64,000 nt of DNA from Sapria himalayana (GCA_029783825.1 JAREIK010003006.1:82392-146391); one strand, 5' to 3'. Positions 42,129 through 53,195 are shown, counted from the first letter of the stretch. Made by a program: numbers and translations. The notes: generated from the sequence alone by a model not told the origin.

Positions 42129-45100
42129 ATTTATCTATCTTTCTATTTATCTATCTATCTTTATATCTAGCTATCTTTTAATATGCCTATTTATCTTTCT
42201 AGCAAACTTTCTATATTTTTGACTATCTATCTATATAAAAATCTCTATCTATGTGTCTATATATTTGTCTATCGATTTGACTATCTATTTGTATATCTAT
42301 CTATCTAAATAAATATGTCTATCTATCTACTTGTCTACTTGTTTATCAATTTATAGACAGATTTATAGACTTACCTATCTACTTGTTTATCAATATTGAT
42401 AAATAAATATGTTTATCAATATTTCTATCTATTTATAGAGAGATTGATGATATATAGATAGATATTTACCTGTCTACTTGTCTATCTGTCTATATGTCTA
42501 TATCTCTATCTATCTATTTATCTAACTATCTATATGTCTATCAGTCTATCTGTGTATTTGTCTATATGTCTATCTTTATGCCAATGTGTCTATATCGGTC
42601 AATCTATCAATCTATATATCTATATATCTTTCTCTATATCTATCAATCTATGTGTCTGTCTATCTGTATATCTATCTTTCTTTCTTTCTTTCAGTATATC
42701 TAACTTTCTATCTATCTATCTATCTATCTATCTATGTATCTATCTATTTATCTATATATCAATCAATCAATCAATCTATTTATTTATCTATCTTTCTATC
42801 TATCTATCTGTCTATTTGTCTATTTGTCAATATGTTTATTTATCAATCTATCTATCTGTCAATCTATCAACCTATCTATCTATTTTTTTGTATATCATCA
42901 TATCTGTCTATCTGTATACATGTCTATCTATCTATCTATATATCTATCTATCTATAAGTCTACCAGTCTATTAGACTATTTATCTATCAATCAATTTGTA
43001 TATTTATCTATCTGTCTATCTATTTATCTATATATCTATCTATATATCTATCTATATATCTATCATTCTATTTGTCTATCTGTCTATATATTTATCTATA
43101 AATCTATTTATTTGTCTATCATTCTATCTATATATCTATATATATGTTTGTCTATTTATCTATCTCTCTACCTACCTACCTATGTATCTATTTTTTTATA
43201 TCTGGCAATCTATATATCTTTTTATCTTTCTAACTATCTATATATAAGTCTATCTATCTATCTGTATGTCTACTTTTCTATCTGTATATCTATTTATCTA
43301 TCAATATGTCTATCTATCATTCTACCTTTTATTCTCTCTGTCTATCTATTTATTTGTCTATCAAGCAATTTATCTATATAACTATCTATCTATTTATCTA
43401 TCTATCTATATATTTGTCAATCTATCTATATATCTATCAATCAATCAAGCAATCAATCTATCTATATATTTATATACCTGTCTATATATATATATATATA
43501 TATATATGTTTGTCAATCTCTCTGTATATCTATCTATCTATTTATCTATCTATCTATCTTTATAGTTATCTCTGTGTCAATCTATCAACCTATCGATCCG
43601 TTTATCTATCTATCTTTATATATATTATGTATTTATGTATCTATCTATCTGTCTATATATATATATCTTGATATTTATCTATTTTTGGATCTATCTATCA
43701 ATCTATATCTCACTATCTATTTATCTATAAGTCTATCAATTTTTCTATCTATCTAACATTATATATATCTATCTATTTGTCTATCAATCTGTCTATCTAT
43801 CTATCTATCTATCTTTCTGTCTATCTATTTTTCTTTCTATCTATTTATCTAATTATCTTTTTATATATCTATCTATCTTAATTTCTATCTATCTATATGT
43901 CTATCTATGTATTTGTTTATTTATCTATCTTTATAAATATCTATCTTTTTAATTATTTATGTGCCTAATTATCTATCTATCTATCTTACTTTCTTTGTAT
44001 CTATCTATCTATTTATCTATCTATCTATCTTTTTATATATCTCTCTATCTATCTATCTATATATCTATTTGTCTATATATCTATATGATCTATCCATCTT
44101 TCTTTCTCTCTATCTGTCTATCTATCATTTTATGTTTCTTTCTTTCTATAGAATTATCTATCAATCTATGTGTTTGTATATTTTTCTCTCTATCTCTCTC
44201 TATCTCTATCTAATGGTCTATCTACCTATTTATCTATTTGTTTATCTATATTCTATCTTTCTATCTGTCTGTCTATCTATCTTTCTATCAAACTACATTT
44301 TCATCAATCTATCTATTTATTTGTCTATCTATCTATTTGTCTATATATCTATATATCTATCTTTTCTTTCTATCATTCATTATATCTATCTATATGTATA
44401 TCTATCTATCATTTTATTCATATATTTGTCTATCTTTTATCTATCTATCTGTCTACCAATTTATCTATCTTTTCTATGTATCTATGTATCTATCTATTTG
44501 TCTGTCTATTTAACTATCTATATATTTATCTATATAGCTATCAATTTGTCTTTATATCTTTGAATTGATCTATCTATCAATTTGTCTATCTATCTATCTA
44601 TCTATTAGTATATCTATCTATTTGTCTATTTATCTATTTGTCTATCAGACTATGTTTCTATCTATATATTTGTCTATTTGTCTATCTACATATATGTATA
44701 TCTATCTATTTGTCTTTCTATCTATCAATCTACTTATCTATCTCTCTTTATCTATCTATCTATCTACCAATCTATCTATCTATCATTCTATTTGTCTATT
44801 AGTCTATATGTCTATCTATCAATTTGTCTATCTATAAATTTATCTATCTATCTATCAATTTATCTATCTATCAATCATTAATCAATCAATCAAAGAAACT
44901 ATCTATTAATCAATCTATCAATTTATCTATCATTCTATCTATCTATCTATCTGTCTGTCTGTCTGTCTAGCTATTTATATATCTATTGATCTATCAATAT
45001 GTCGATCTTTTTATCTATCAATCTATCTATTAATCTAACTATCTATATATCTATCTATCTATCTATATATCAGTATATTTGTTAATCAATCAATCAATTA

Positions 45101-45635
45101 ATCTATCTATCTAACTATCTATTTGTCTATCTATCTATCTGTTTACTTTCATTCTTTCTATCTATCTATTTTTCTATTTTGTTATCTATCGACCTGTCTA
45201 TCTATCTTTCTTTCTATCTGTCTATCTATTTGTCTATCTCTCTATCTATTTGTCTATCTATCTATCTATCTATTTGTCTATCTGTCTATCTGTCTATCTA
45301 TCTATCTATCTCTCTATCTACCTATTTGTCTATCAATCTATTTATCTATCTGTCTTTCTTTTTATCTATATAGTTATATATCTAACTATCTGTCGATGTG
45401 TCTATATGTCTATTTATCTATCTATCTATCTATCTTTCTAGCTATATATGTGTCTCTCTGTCTATCTATCTATCTATCAATTTATCTATCTATTTGTTTA
45501 TCTATATATTTCTCTATCTGTCTATTTATCTATCTTTCTATCTATCTATATATCTATCTATCTATCTATATATCTTTCTATCTATATATATATATCTATC
45601 TATATATCTTTCTATCTATCAATCAATTTTTTCTA
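39083..45635 (+). repeat. Degenerate GATA array, block 4 (TCTA on +)
   Basis: Continues block 3 after the CACTA insertion, in the same orientation and composition. Notable inclusions are a (GT)n run at about 42102-42128 that follows TA repeats, a (TA)n run at about 43484-43507 and a short mixed-orientation stretch at 42350-42460. Open frames here are repeat artefacts. Confidence 0.95.
42350..42460. repeat. Local fold-back in GATA block 4
   Basis: Within about 110 bp the array flips: TATAGACAGATTTATAGAC, then a TATCAATATTGATA palindrome, then TAGAGAGATTGATGATATA before TCTA resumes. This looks like a small inverted repeat or microinversion. Confidence 0.6.
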
Positions 45636-46990
45636 CACTATAAGAAATTATCTTTTTAGCTACCAAAATTTAGCTCGGAAAATAATCCCTAGCTAATTTG
45701 CGAGGGATTATCTAGGGAATAGCAAGCGATATTGGTTTTGTGTTGAATAACAAATTTGTGATAGATTAGAGACCAAAATTTTCGATGGAAAAATGTCCCC
45801 AGCTAATATGTTCATAAATTTTTGCACAATGATTGGTGGTAAATTTAGCAATGACTTTAGAGATGGATTTTCCCTAACTAATTAGCTCGACAAAAAATCT
45901 TTCGCTAAATCATTATTTGGATTAATATTTTTATCATTATATATTAATAACAACGATTATCCTTAATTTATTATTTTCACAAAAAATATATATCTGGCTA
46001 GGGATTTTCCCTAGTTATTTAGCTCGAAATTATTTCTATCATTAATCTCTACTGAATTATTTTTTTTTTTTGTTTTTTATATTATTTATTTTAATATATG
46101 ATGAAATTTTGTATTAAAGTTTTTTCATGGTCTACGGATGAGAGATCCTTAAAAGACATCTTCTCTCATATAATTATAAAAATAAGATATTATAAATAAA
46201 TAATTTCAAATATATATAAATACGAATAAAAATTTATATTAATAAAGACTAAATTAACTATTTTTATGATAATACAATTTTAAAAAAATATACAAAATAT
46301 TTTTTGAATTAATTTATAAAGATGTTTAAATATTTGTATTAATAAATAAATTAAATAATTAATTCTATAATTATAGACATTTTTTAAAATATTTGAAATA
46401 ATAAATGAACATACATAAACATTTGTGTTAATAAAAACCTAAAATTATTATTTATATGCTTCTAAAACAAATATTTACAAAAAATCTAAATTAACAAATA
46501 AACAAGTAAATATTTATATAAATAAAACTTTAAAAAAAATTTAATGATTATAGAAATTATTTAAAAAAATTATTACTAAAAGTTTAGAAATATTTGAATT
46601 ATAAAAAAATTATATTTTTCATTAAATTTAAAATAAAATAAATTGATATTTAAGGATAAATAAATTGATGTTTTAATTACATCCAAAAATGTTAATGAGT
46701 TATACTAAAAATATTTCCTAGTGTTTATTAAAAGAATACTTTAGGTGTTTTTTTACTATTTAAAAAAAGTTTTTAAAAATTTACTAATGATATTTTTTTG
46801 TTCTCAATGCAATTAAAATTATTTTTAGCCCTATTAACACTTTTGAAAATAACAACCAAACTACCCCTATGTTGCTTTTAATTGAAGTTTTACTTTTACC
46901 TCTACTAAAATTTATAAGAATTAAAATATTGAGTAAATTATTATAGTAAATTAAAAAGGTAATAAAAATAATATTAAATTTAAAATAAAA
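45636..46990 (-). mobile_element. CACTA-family end, right-end type in reverse orientation
   Basis: CACTATAAGAAATTATC at 45636 is a CACTA terminus directly abutting the TCTA array. It is followed by subterminal motifs (AATCCCTAGCTAATTTG, CCCTAACTAATTAGCTCG). The first about 350 bp match the right end of the 31722-39082 element read inward, and 45890-46990 matches 14900-16480 in reverse. The site homologous to the MITE insertion is empty here (ATTACATC, 46676-46683). I did not find the opposite terminus, so the true right boundary is unknown. No transposase frame is seen. Confidence 0.78.
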
Positions 46991-49020
46991 TGTGTAATCT
47001 TAAAATAAAAAATAAATAAATAAATATTAATATTGTAAACTTTAAACAAGTTAAATATGAACAATAACCTAATTGGTGGCCAACCAAAATAGCATCAAGG
47101 AGGCAATATTTTCTGTATTTTCTGAAACATGAAGTATCATGAATCATAACCTAATTAGTGTTCTTTCAATTTGAAGACCTCATGTTGTGTTAGCATTTTT
47201 TGCATTATTTGGTCCATGCTTTCGGGTTTTGACGAAGAACGGAATATATGATTTATGAAATTGGTTGGATGATCTAACTTGATAATTTTGATCAATCTCA
47301 CAAAAGATAATTTTTTTTACATGTATTTTTTTGAAAAGTTTAAGCTCACTATTCTTACCATTTATTAATATTAGGTATCCACTTTAGCAGGTGATAGGAG
47401 GAACTATGTATCTAGGATTGACTTTAACAACCAAGAAAAAATGGAAGTGAGTCCTTGGAATCTACTGCTCAACAAATTTCTTATTTTATATTAATCAGAT
47501 ATCTACTAGTAATCTCTCTAGAGCATCTTTTATTAATTTTATTTTTTTTATGTTATAATTACATGTTGATTACTTAATACCATGATATTAAATTTGTTCA
47601 ATTTCCTATATCTGTCGAGACTGTTAGTTTATTCACTGGACCTAATTTTTTCTGCATTTGCCCCATGGGCAACTTTACTTTTGACCACAGTTAGTATGAT
47701 TAAGTGTCAACTTTTTGTCTTCCTTTCATTTTTAAGCTGAAGTTTGATTTGATGATATTACTTTTGTAATACAAGAAGTTAATAGTGTTGGCGCTGAGCT
47801 AACAGCAGCAACTTTTTTGGAATTGGTAAATCTTACAAGCATTGTTAATTGTGTTGCATGTTTGAATGTAAATATTCTGAAAAAAAAACATGCATAAATT
47901 AGGTTATAGATATTTAAAAATTGGAAATAGGTTGGTGAACCTTTTTGTACAACACCATAAACCATGAAAAACAATTTAACGATAATCTCAATTGGGTTGC
48001 TCACATTGATTTAGTAGGCCGAAAATACTCAACCTAGATAATTGTTGCCTAGTTTGCAAGTGAATAACGACTCAGGTTGTGCTACATGAATTGTCAAGTT
48101 GACATTGTTTTTTGTTAAAATATAATAAATTTTTATTTTATCAAGAGATAATATTTAAAGATTTTATTTTAAAAATTATAAAAATTATTAATCTTTTGCT
48201 TAAAACTTATATCCAACTCAAATAAGAATACTCATATAATCAAGAATATTCATAATTAGTGAAATAATTGTTGAGTTTTGCTATTCTTTCAAACATTCAA
48301 ATAAATATATGTGCAACTAAGAGAATAGTGATATGCATAATGATGCTATACTAAAGCTTGTTTCTCATGCTATACAATTCATTTAATTTTCTATTTAAAA
48401 ACTTTACAAAAAATATAGTAGATTCTAAATTATTTTATAGTTTCAAAATATAATAAATTACAATTAACACTCCAAATTATAAGAAAATAAAATTTACGCC
48501 CAATTAATAGTCCAAATTATAAAAAATTTCAAATCCATGCTTAACAAATAAATTAGAATTAAAACACATGAGTGTTATGTTTGTGTTTATTGTATAATTT
48601 TGATAAAATTAAATTCATTAAATTTAATATTGTTCATGTTTTTTTATCACAACCTACTTAATTTTGATAAAAATAAAGAAAAAATTAATTTTTTTCATGT
48701 AAAAAAAATCATCCTCAATAAAAATATAAAATATGAGCTACTCATGATGATGCTAATTACTAAATTCTTTTTTTTTGCTAGTTTAATATTGTTTCAAAAT
48801 AATTTGTTATTGTTGTTAGATGTCATTAGACTTAGGGAAAATTATTTAATGGTGCATTAGAATAAAATTTAAAAAAATACCTAATCATATTAAAAAATAC
48901 ATCAAAATAAAAGATTTTTACTTTCTGGTAAACTCAAAAATTACTTTTATTCTTTCTGTATATTTCATGATTTGAAAAAAAAATAAAAACAAAAAATCAA
49001 CTTTCAAAAACACTATAGCA
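46991..49020. other. AT-rich region, no recognised gene
   Basis: About 2 kb of AT-rich sequence. The only stretch with some coding look is 47748-47897 on + (listed). Other open frames (47732-48004 minus, 48600-48860 plus) are antisense to it or low-complexity Leu/Phe/Asn. No transposon ends recognised. Confidence 0.45.
47748..47897 (+). other. Exon-like open stretch, function unknown
   Basis: After an in-frame TGA at 47745, the + frame stays open for 49 codons to a TAA. It encodes FDDITFVIQEVNSVGAELTA followed by ATFLELVNLTSIVNCVACLN. Its amino-acid mix is more protein-like than the surrounding AT-biased frames, and a possible splice donor (TTGGTAAAT) lies inside. I do not recognise the family. 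It has no start codon of its own and no supported neighbouring exons, so it may be a decayed gene fragment or chance. Confidence 0.25.
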
Positions 49021-49419
49021 TGTGAGGTATATTTTTTTGGAAAATAGTATGCTCGATTTGTAGCAATATAATATTTATATAAATCTTATAAACACATAAC
49101 ATTATATAAAACATTTATACATTTATAAAATTGTATGACAATAAATATATATATATGGTTATACTTTAATATATATACACATATAACATTATATATATAC
49201 ATTGATATATTTATATAAACCTATAATGTTATATATAAATATTTATACATATGTATAAATGTTTATAAATATTTATACAATATTTACATAACACTATCCA
49301 TTTAAATAATTGTTTATATAACATTTATATAACATATAAAATATTTATACATATATATATATATTCATTTATATAGCATATACATTTATATATACAAATA
49401 TAATATGTATAATTATTGG
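49021..49419. repeat. AT-rich low-complexity tract
   Basis: Irregular repeats of TATATAACATTTATA, TTTATACATATATA and similar modules, with no regular period. It directly abuts the point where the LINE ORF2 is lost. Confidence 0.7.
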
Positions 49420-49509
49420 GGTTTTATATAATTGAATCAATTTTTTAAACCTTTTTATTGAGGAGAGATTTGCAATACCCCTCACATTCTAGTAGATGAG
49501 TCTAAACAT
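49420..49509 (-). pseudogene. LINE ORF2 start (endonuclease N-terminus), truncated
   Basis: On the minus strand an ATG at 49509 overlaps the end of ORF1 by 8 nt (ATGTTTAG). The frame reads MFRLIY, a stop, then NVRGIANLSSIKRFKKLIQL. Plant LINE endonucleases begin with a motif like LIYWNVRGIAN, so the TAG most likely replaces TGG (Trp). Similarity ends after about 30 residues at the AT-rich tract, so nearly all of the endonuclease and the whole reverse transcriptase are missing. Confidence 0.75.
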
Positions 49510-50978
49510 TAGAAGTGGATTTAGCCCGAGCTCTAGTAGTGCATTTTGATGCATATGTTTTATCTAAGTATTTTTTCCTATTTCTAGATTTTTTAATTGA
49601 ACTGAAACCTCCTGATTTTTCATTTTTCCATTTCGTGCCTAGCTGTAATGTCATGAGTTTTATTTCCTCCATGGCCCAATCTCTATCTCCCGTTATATTT
49701 GCCAAATTATCAATATCAAAATTATCTTTGGAAGCTTTTATCAATTCAAAATCATCCTCATTTAAAGTTAACATGAAATCACTTCTGGCCTCTAAATTTT
49801 CATCTAAAATAATTCCTGGATCCTCTAGACCTTTCCTCCTCCCCACACACTTTTTTTGGATTCAAATTTGCCTCTCCTAAATTTTTTGTTTATTTCAGCT
49901 ATTTTTAATATTAATTCATGATTTTTAGCTACTTCGGTATCCTCTACTGGTATGTTTATAACCTTTATTTCTAAGTTTTTTTAGACTTTTCCTCATAATT
50001 ACTATTTTTTCTAGCCTCTTCCTTCCTAGTTGGAATGTATTCTACTATTTCCATTCCTGTAATTAGACCCATACATTTCTGTTCATTATTTTGAGGGGGT
50101 TTAATCCTATATTCTTCCCTCCTATTACTTGTTTCTGCTCTCGGGACATACCTCTGTTTGTCTATTGTGTGTTTTTTAACCAAGCAATACTCACCTGGAT
50201 GTCCCAATTTGTTACAGTATGAGCAGTAGCTTGGAAGATTTTCTTGGATCACTTCTTGCCAAAATCCATCTCCGTTCTTACTGCCAATCCATGTGCGGTG
50301 TGGAATGTGTTGCAGTAAGTTGATTTCTATGCAAAGCCGGGCTACGCTTGGTCTTGTTAACATGGTAGTGGCACCATCAAGAAGAAAAGGTGTGCCGACT
50401 GCACTAGCTATATGATAGAGGGAGAGCTTATCAAAGAAGTGTATTGGCAGCATAGGGAAGAGAAACCAAACTGGGTGTAATGGAGACTCCTGTTTGGGTG
50501 TGAAGGAAGGCGTCCATCTGAAGGTTCTCATAGGATAGCCCGAGATATACCAAACAGCCTTCAGCCAAACTCTATGAAAATCCTCCTCAATGGATAGTTG
50601 AATTAGAATGTGTTTAGTATCCAGAACACTGGTTTTTGACAAGCCTTTAAGATTCAGTGAAGCGAAGAATGCTCTGATATCTTCAATGCGAGGATGCCCA
50701 TGGGAGTATTTGCCCACTATTGTGTATTTGTGAGCTGCAGCAAGCATGGCGATGTCGGGAGGGGAGAACTTTTTCGAGGGTTCTCCATTTATTTTCCCGT
50801 GGATTTCCAAAGCCTCAAAAAATTGATGCGTGGTCCTTTTAAATTGATGAGCAAAAGATTTCTTATCACTTAATAGCTCAAATTGCTCCATTATAGCTTG
50901 AATTCGGCTTCTTCCACAATGCAAATTATTGTATCTCTCTCTAAAAAACGTGTTTCTCTCTCTAGAACTTGAGAGCAA
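49502..50978 (-). pseudogene. LINE ORF1 (DUF4283-like domain and CCHC zinc knuckle), frameshifted
   Basis: ORF1 of a plant L1-type retrotransposon encodes the nucleic-acid-binding protein of the retroposition particle. The first open part (335 codons, 50978 to 49971) has a DUF4283-like region at about residues 70-215, including HPVWFLFPMLPIHFFDKLSL and RPSVARLCIEINLL. A CX2CX4HX4C zinc knuckle follows (Cys252, Cys255, His260, Cys265), then a basic tail. The frame breaks at about 49975, continues in the -1 frame (NLEIKVINIPVEDTEVAKNH), breaks again at about 49857, and continues from about 49846 (GRRKGLEDPGIILDENLEAR) to the TAG at 49502. Both breaks lie in runs of seven A, and one extra A in each would rejoin the frames. 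So they are either real decay or homopolymer-length errors in the assembly. An antisense open frame at 49515-49880 is a shadow. Confidence 0.88.
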
Positions 50979-51005
50979 AACTTGAGAGTTTCAATTCTTA
51001 TTATT
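50979..51005 (-). other. Probable LINE 5' untranslated end
   Basis: About 27 bp between the ORF1 start and the satellite-like sequence. The minus strand reads TTGAAACTCTCAAGTTTTGC, followed by CTCTCAAGTTCTAGAGAGAG, which already includes the first ORF1 codons. The exact 5' end of the element is uncertain. Confidence 0.4.
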
Positions 51006-51305
51006 GTTAATATCTATCTTATTAATAATAGGTTATTAATCTATTTTATGATCAGTATTATAATATTGATCAATAAAATTATTTATATTAAATTTACATG
51101 ATATTTAATTTTTATGATTATTATAACTAAATATTGTATTAACATTTGAAAAAAAATTAAAAATTATAATATTTTCGAGGGTTAAAACCTTAAAAATGAG
51201 AAAAAATCATAAAAATAATTTTTTTGTTATTTAATTATTTAAATAAAACCTATAAACAACAAAATACCTAAATACTTAAATTACTAAACTCCTAAACCCT
51301 GATAC
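51006..51305 (+). repeat. Isolated partial satellite unit
   Basis: This is the second half of the roughly 600-bp satellite found from 53756 on: TATCTATCTTATTAATAATA, TATTGATCAATAAAATTATT, a degenerate copy of the unit's palindrome around 51171-51198 (TTTTCGAGGGTTAAAACCTT), then the telomere-like block ending in CTCCTAAACCCTG. It is cut by the LINE on the left and by the retroposed sequence on the right. The array therefore once extended leftward to at least 51.0 kb. Confidence 0.85.
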
Positions 51306-52584
51306 TGCTGCAACACACACACATAGCGATGGACCACGATACACACGTGCACATATTCTTGTCCATTTTGGTATAGCATTTAGAGGGGCCAGCAAGTCCT
51401 GGAAGCAGCCAGAGGTATGGACCTCCAGCTTGTAGAGGGCCCCACTAGCAAGCCGGGATGATAACATTAAAAAAACTGATGAGTCTGAGCAAAGTGGTTG
51501 GGAGTAAACCAAGGAGTAGCTAGGAGTGGGTCCCACTAGCCCTATCAGGCAGCATAGAGGGCCACCCAACCATCACCCAACAGGAGTAGCGGGTAATCCA
51601 TGATTAATTGGAGAGCAAGCAAAATCCGAAGCATCACCAAGCAGGGCCACTAAGCAATGGAGTCTAGACCAGCCACACTAGAGCGAAGGATTCAAACTTG
51701 TAGTTTATGTTTGTAGTCTTATTTGTATTTTGGACTTTGTATGCACCATGTACTTGTAGAGATGAATCATGACATACACACACACACAATCTTGTGTGTT
51801 TTCTATGTAGCATGCAATGAGGGCAACTGGACCAATGAGTAAGTGGGGCCCACTAATGCATTTTGTAAATACACATTAGGCAATGCTAGACTCCTGGGAG
51901 GATAAGACCCATCTTTATAAATATTTGTAATTTTACTTGTATTCTAGCTTGGTTGTACGCGTTGATATTAGACTATGAGATGAACCTCGTCACACATGCA
52001 CACCGATGCATGCATATTTTTTTATATTTTGTCGGTGCAACATACAGCCACTTTTTGGAGCTCGAGGAGGAATCATTCTAACCCAAGAGATACTCTTTTG
52101 AGGATCATTGGAGCAAAAGAATGTGGAATTCAGAGGTGAGAATGAATTGACAAAGTGTCGTAAATATGGACTTGTGGATTTATGGGTATTCAGTTTTACA
52201 TGTATTCCATTGCATAGCAAAGACATAGACAAACGCTTGATGATGCATGTCACACACATGCACAATCTTATATTTGCATAGTTATAATATGGTGCATCAT
52301 CCAGGTTCCTCCAAAAGGCTTGGACAAATCCAAATGGAAAGGACGCAGTGCACATAATGACTCAATGCCAACTCTAAAGTCAGGTAATGCCAAGTGATTT
52401 TAGTTGTATTCGTACGCTTGGAATTATTAGGCATTATGTTTTTTTATGTATTTTATGAATAGAATCATTAAGGTGCATATGATTTGGTGGGCTAGCCTAA
52501 ATTAGTCAGCCTCTTAGTCTCTTGTAAGTTGTGTGCCTAAATGATAAATAAAGTGTGTATTTTCCAAAAAAAACAAAAAAAAAA
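51306..52584 (+). mobile_element. Retroposed non-coding sequence with poly(A) tail
   Basis: The segment ends with an AATAAA signal (52547-52552), a 13-nt spacer and an A-rich tail (52566-52584, A8 C A10), the structure of a reverse-transcribed polyadenylated RNA. It lies within the telomere-like block of a satellite unit, which stops at 51305 and resumes at 52589. Internally, four diverged direct repeats start with a GATGAATCATG-ACACACA-like motif near 51335, 51765, 51985 and 52243. The open frames on the minus strand (51276-51569 and 51990-52355) are opposite to the poly(A) direction and have no known relatives. It could be the 3' part of a LINE or SINE-like element or a processed non-coding RNA. 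Confidence 0.6.
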
Positions 52585-52588
52585 TCAC

Positions 52589-52666
52589 AAACCTTAAACT
52601 TTAAATCCTAAACCTTAAACCATAAACAATAACCATAATCCATAAACCCTAAATCCTAAATCTCAT
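52589..52666 (+). repeat. Degenerate telomere-like (CCCTAAA) block
   Basis: Successive variants AACCTTA, AATCCTAA, ACCTTAA, ATAAACCCTAAATCCTAAA, ending in TCTCAT. This is the same order as the telomere-like part of the satellite units (…CCCTAAATAATAAATCTCAT). It is best read as the continuation of the unit interrupted at 51305. Confidence 0.75.
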
Positions 52667-52749
52667 GTTTTGCACTTTTATAATGAAATGACTAAGTATT
52701 AAATTTAAATTGAAATTCACAACTTTTAAGAATGTTACAGTTTTATCTT
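52667..52749. other. Short unassigned AT-rich stretch
   Basis: Joins the telomere-like block to the following minisatellite; nothing recognised. Confidence 0.4.
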
Positions 52750-53195
52750 TTTGTATATGTAACACAAAGTCATGACTCAAGGGGTGAGTTATGGATTCAG
52801 TCTCTTTCTTGCTTTAGATTATTGTAGCATTAGCAATGGTCATGATTGTATATTTTGTCTCTAGAACACAAAATCATATCGATGAGAATATGTCATAACT
52901 TGTTTGTCTCTGTTGAACATATTATTATGGTACTAAGAATGATCATGAATACATATTTAATCACTATAATACTAGGTCACAGTATTGGATATGACCATAG
53001 CTTCTGCATTTTATCTTTATAATGCAAAGTCATTGCACTAGGAATGATTGTAACTTTGGACATTCCTCAAGAGCAAAAGTCATGACCCTAGAAATAGTTA
53101 TAGCTCGAGTACTACTCTTTATAAATTTTTATAGCTAAAATTCTTGGGATTGGAAATATCACTATGGCATTTTCCTTTGATTTGTGACCTCGAGT
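52750..53195 (+). repeat. Degenerate minisatellite, about 52-bp period, about 8 copies
   Basis: Recurring module AAAGTCATGACCCTAGAAAT followed by GGTCATGATT-like and TATTTTGTCTCTATAA-like parts. Copies start near 52763, 52818, 52867, 52918, 52970, 53025, 53077 and 53140. They are strongly diverged, and each contains ATGACCAT or TCATGA, which is partly palindromic. Confidence 0.65.

Noticed and set aside
1..45635. More than a hundred long open frames rich in Tyr-Leu-Ser-Ile in the GATA arrays (up to 230 codons)
   Set aside because: They are the translation of TATC repeats, whose three phases on one strand contain no stop codon. They overlap in several frames and have no gene signals.
47732..48600. 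Minus-strand 90-codon and nearby low-complexity open frames
   Set aside because: The first is antisense to a better-looking + stretch; the others are AT-biased chance frames.
49515..49880. 121-codon open frame on +
   Set aside because: It is antisense to LINE ORF1.
49965..49985. Programmed -1 ribosomal frameshift site in ORF1
   Set aside because: The A7 run is not in the right phase for an X XXY YYZ slippery heptamer, and a second A7 break of the same kind suggests indels instead.
51276..51569. 97-codon minus-strand open frame
   Set aside because: It lies opposite to the poly(A) direction of the retroposed segment and partly within satellite sequence, and has no known relatives.
51990..52355. 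121-codon minus-strand open frame
   Set aside because: It is opposite to the poly(A) direction and crosses the internal repeats. Its residues match no family I know.
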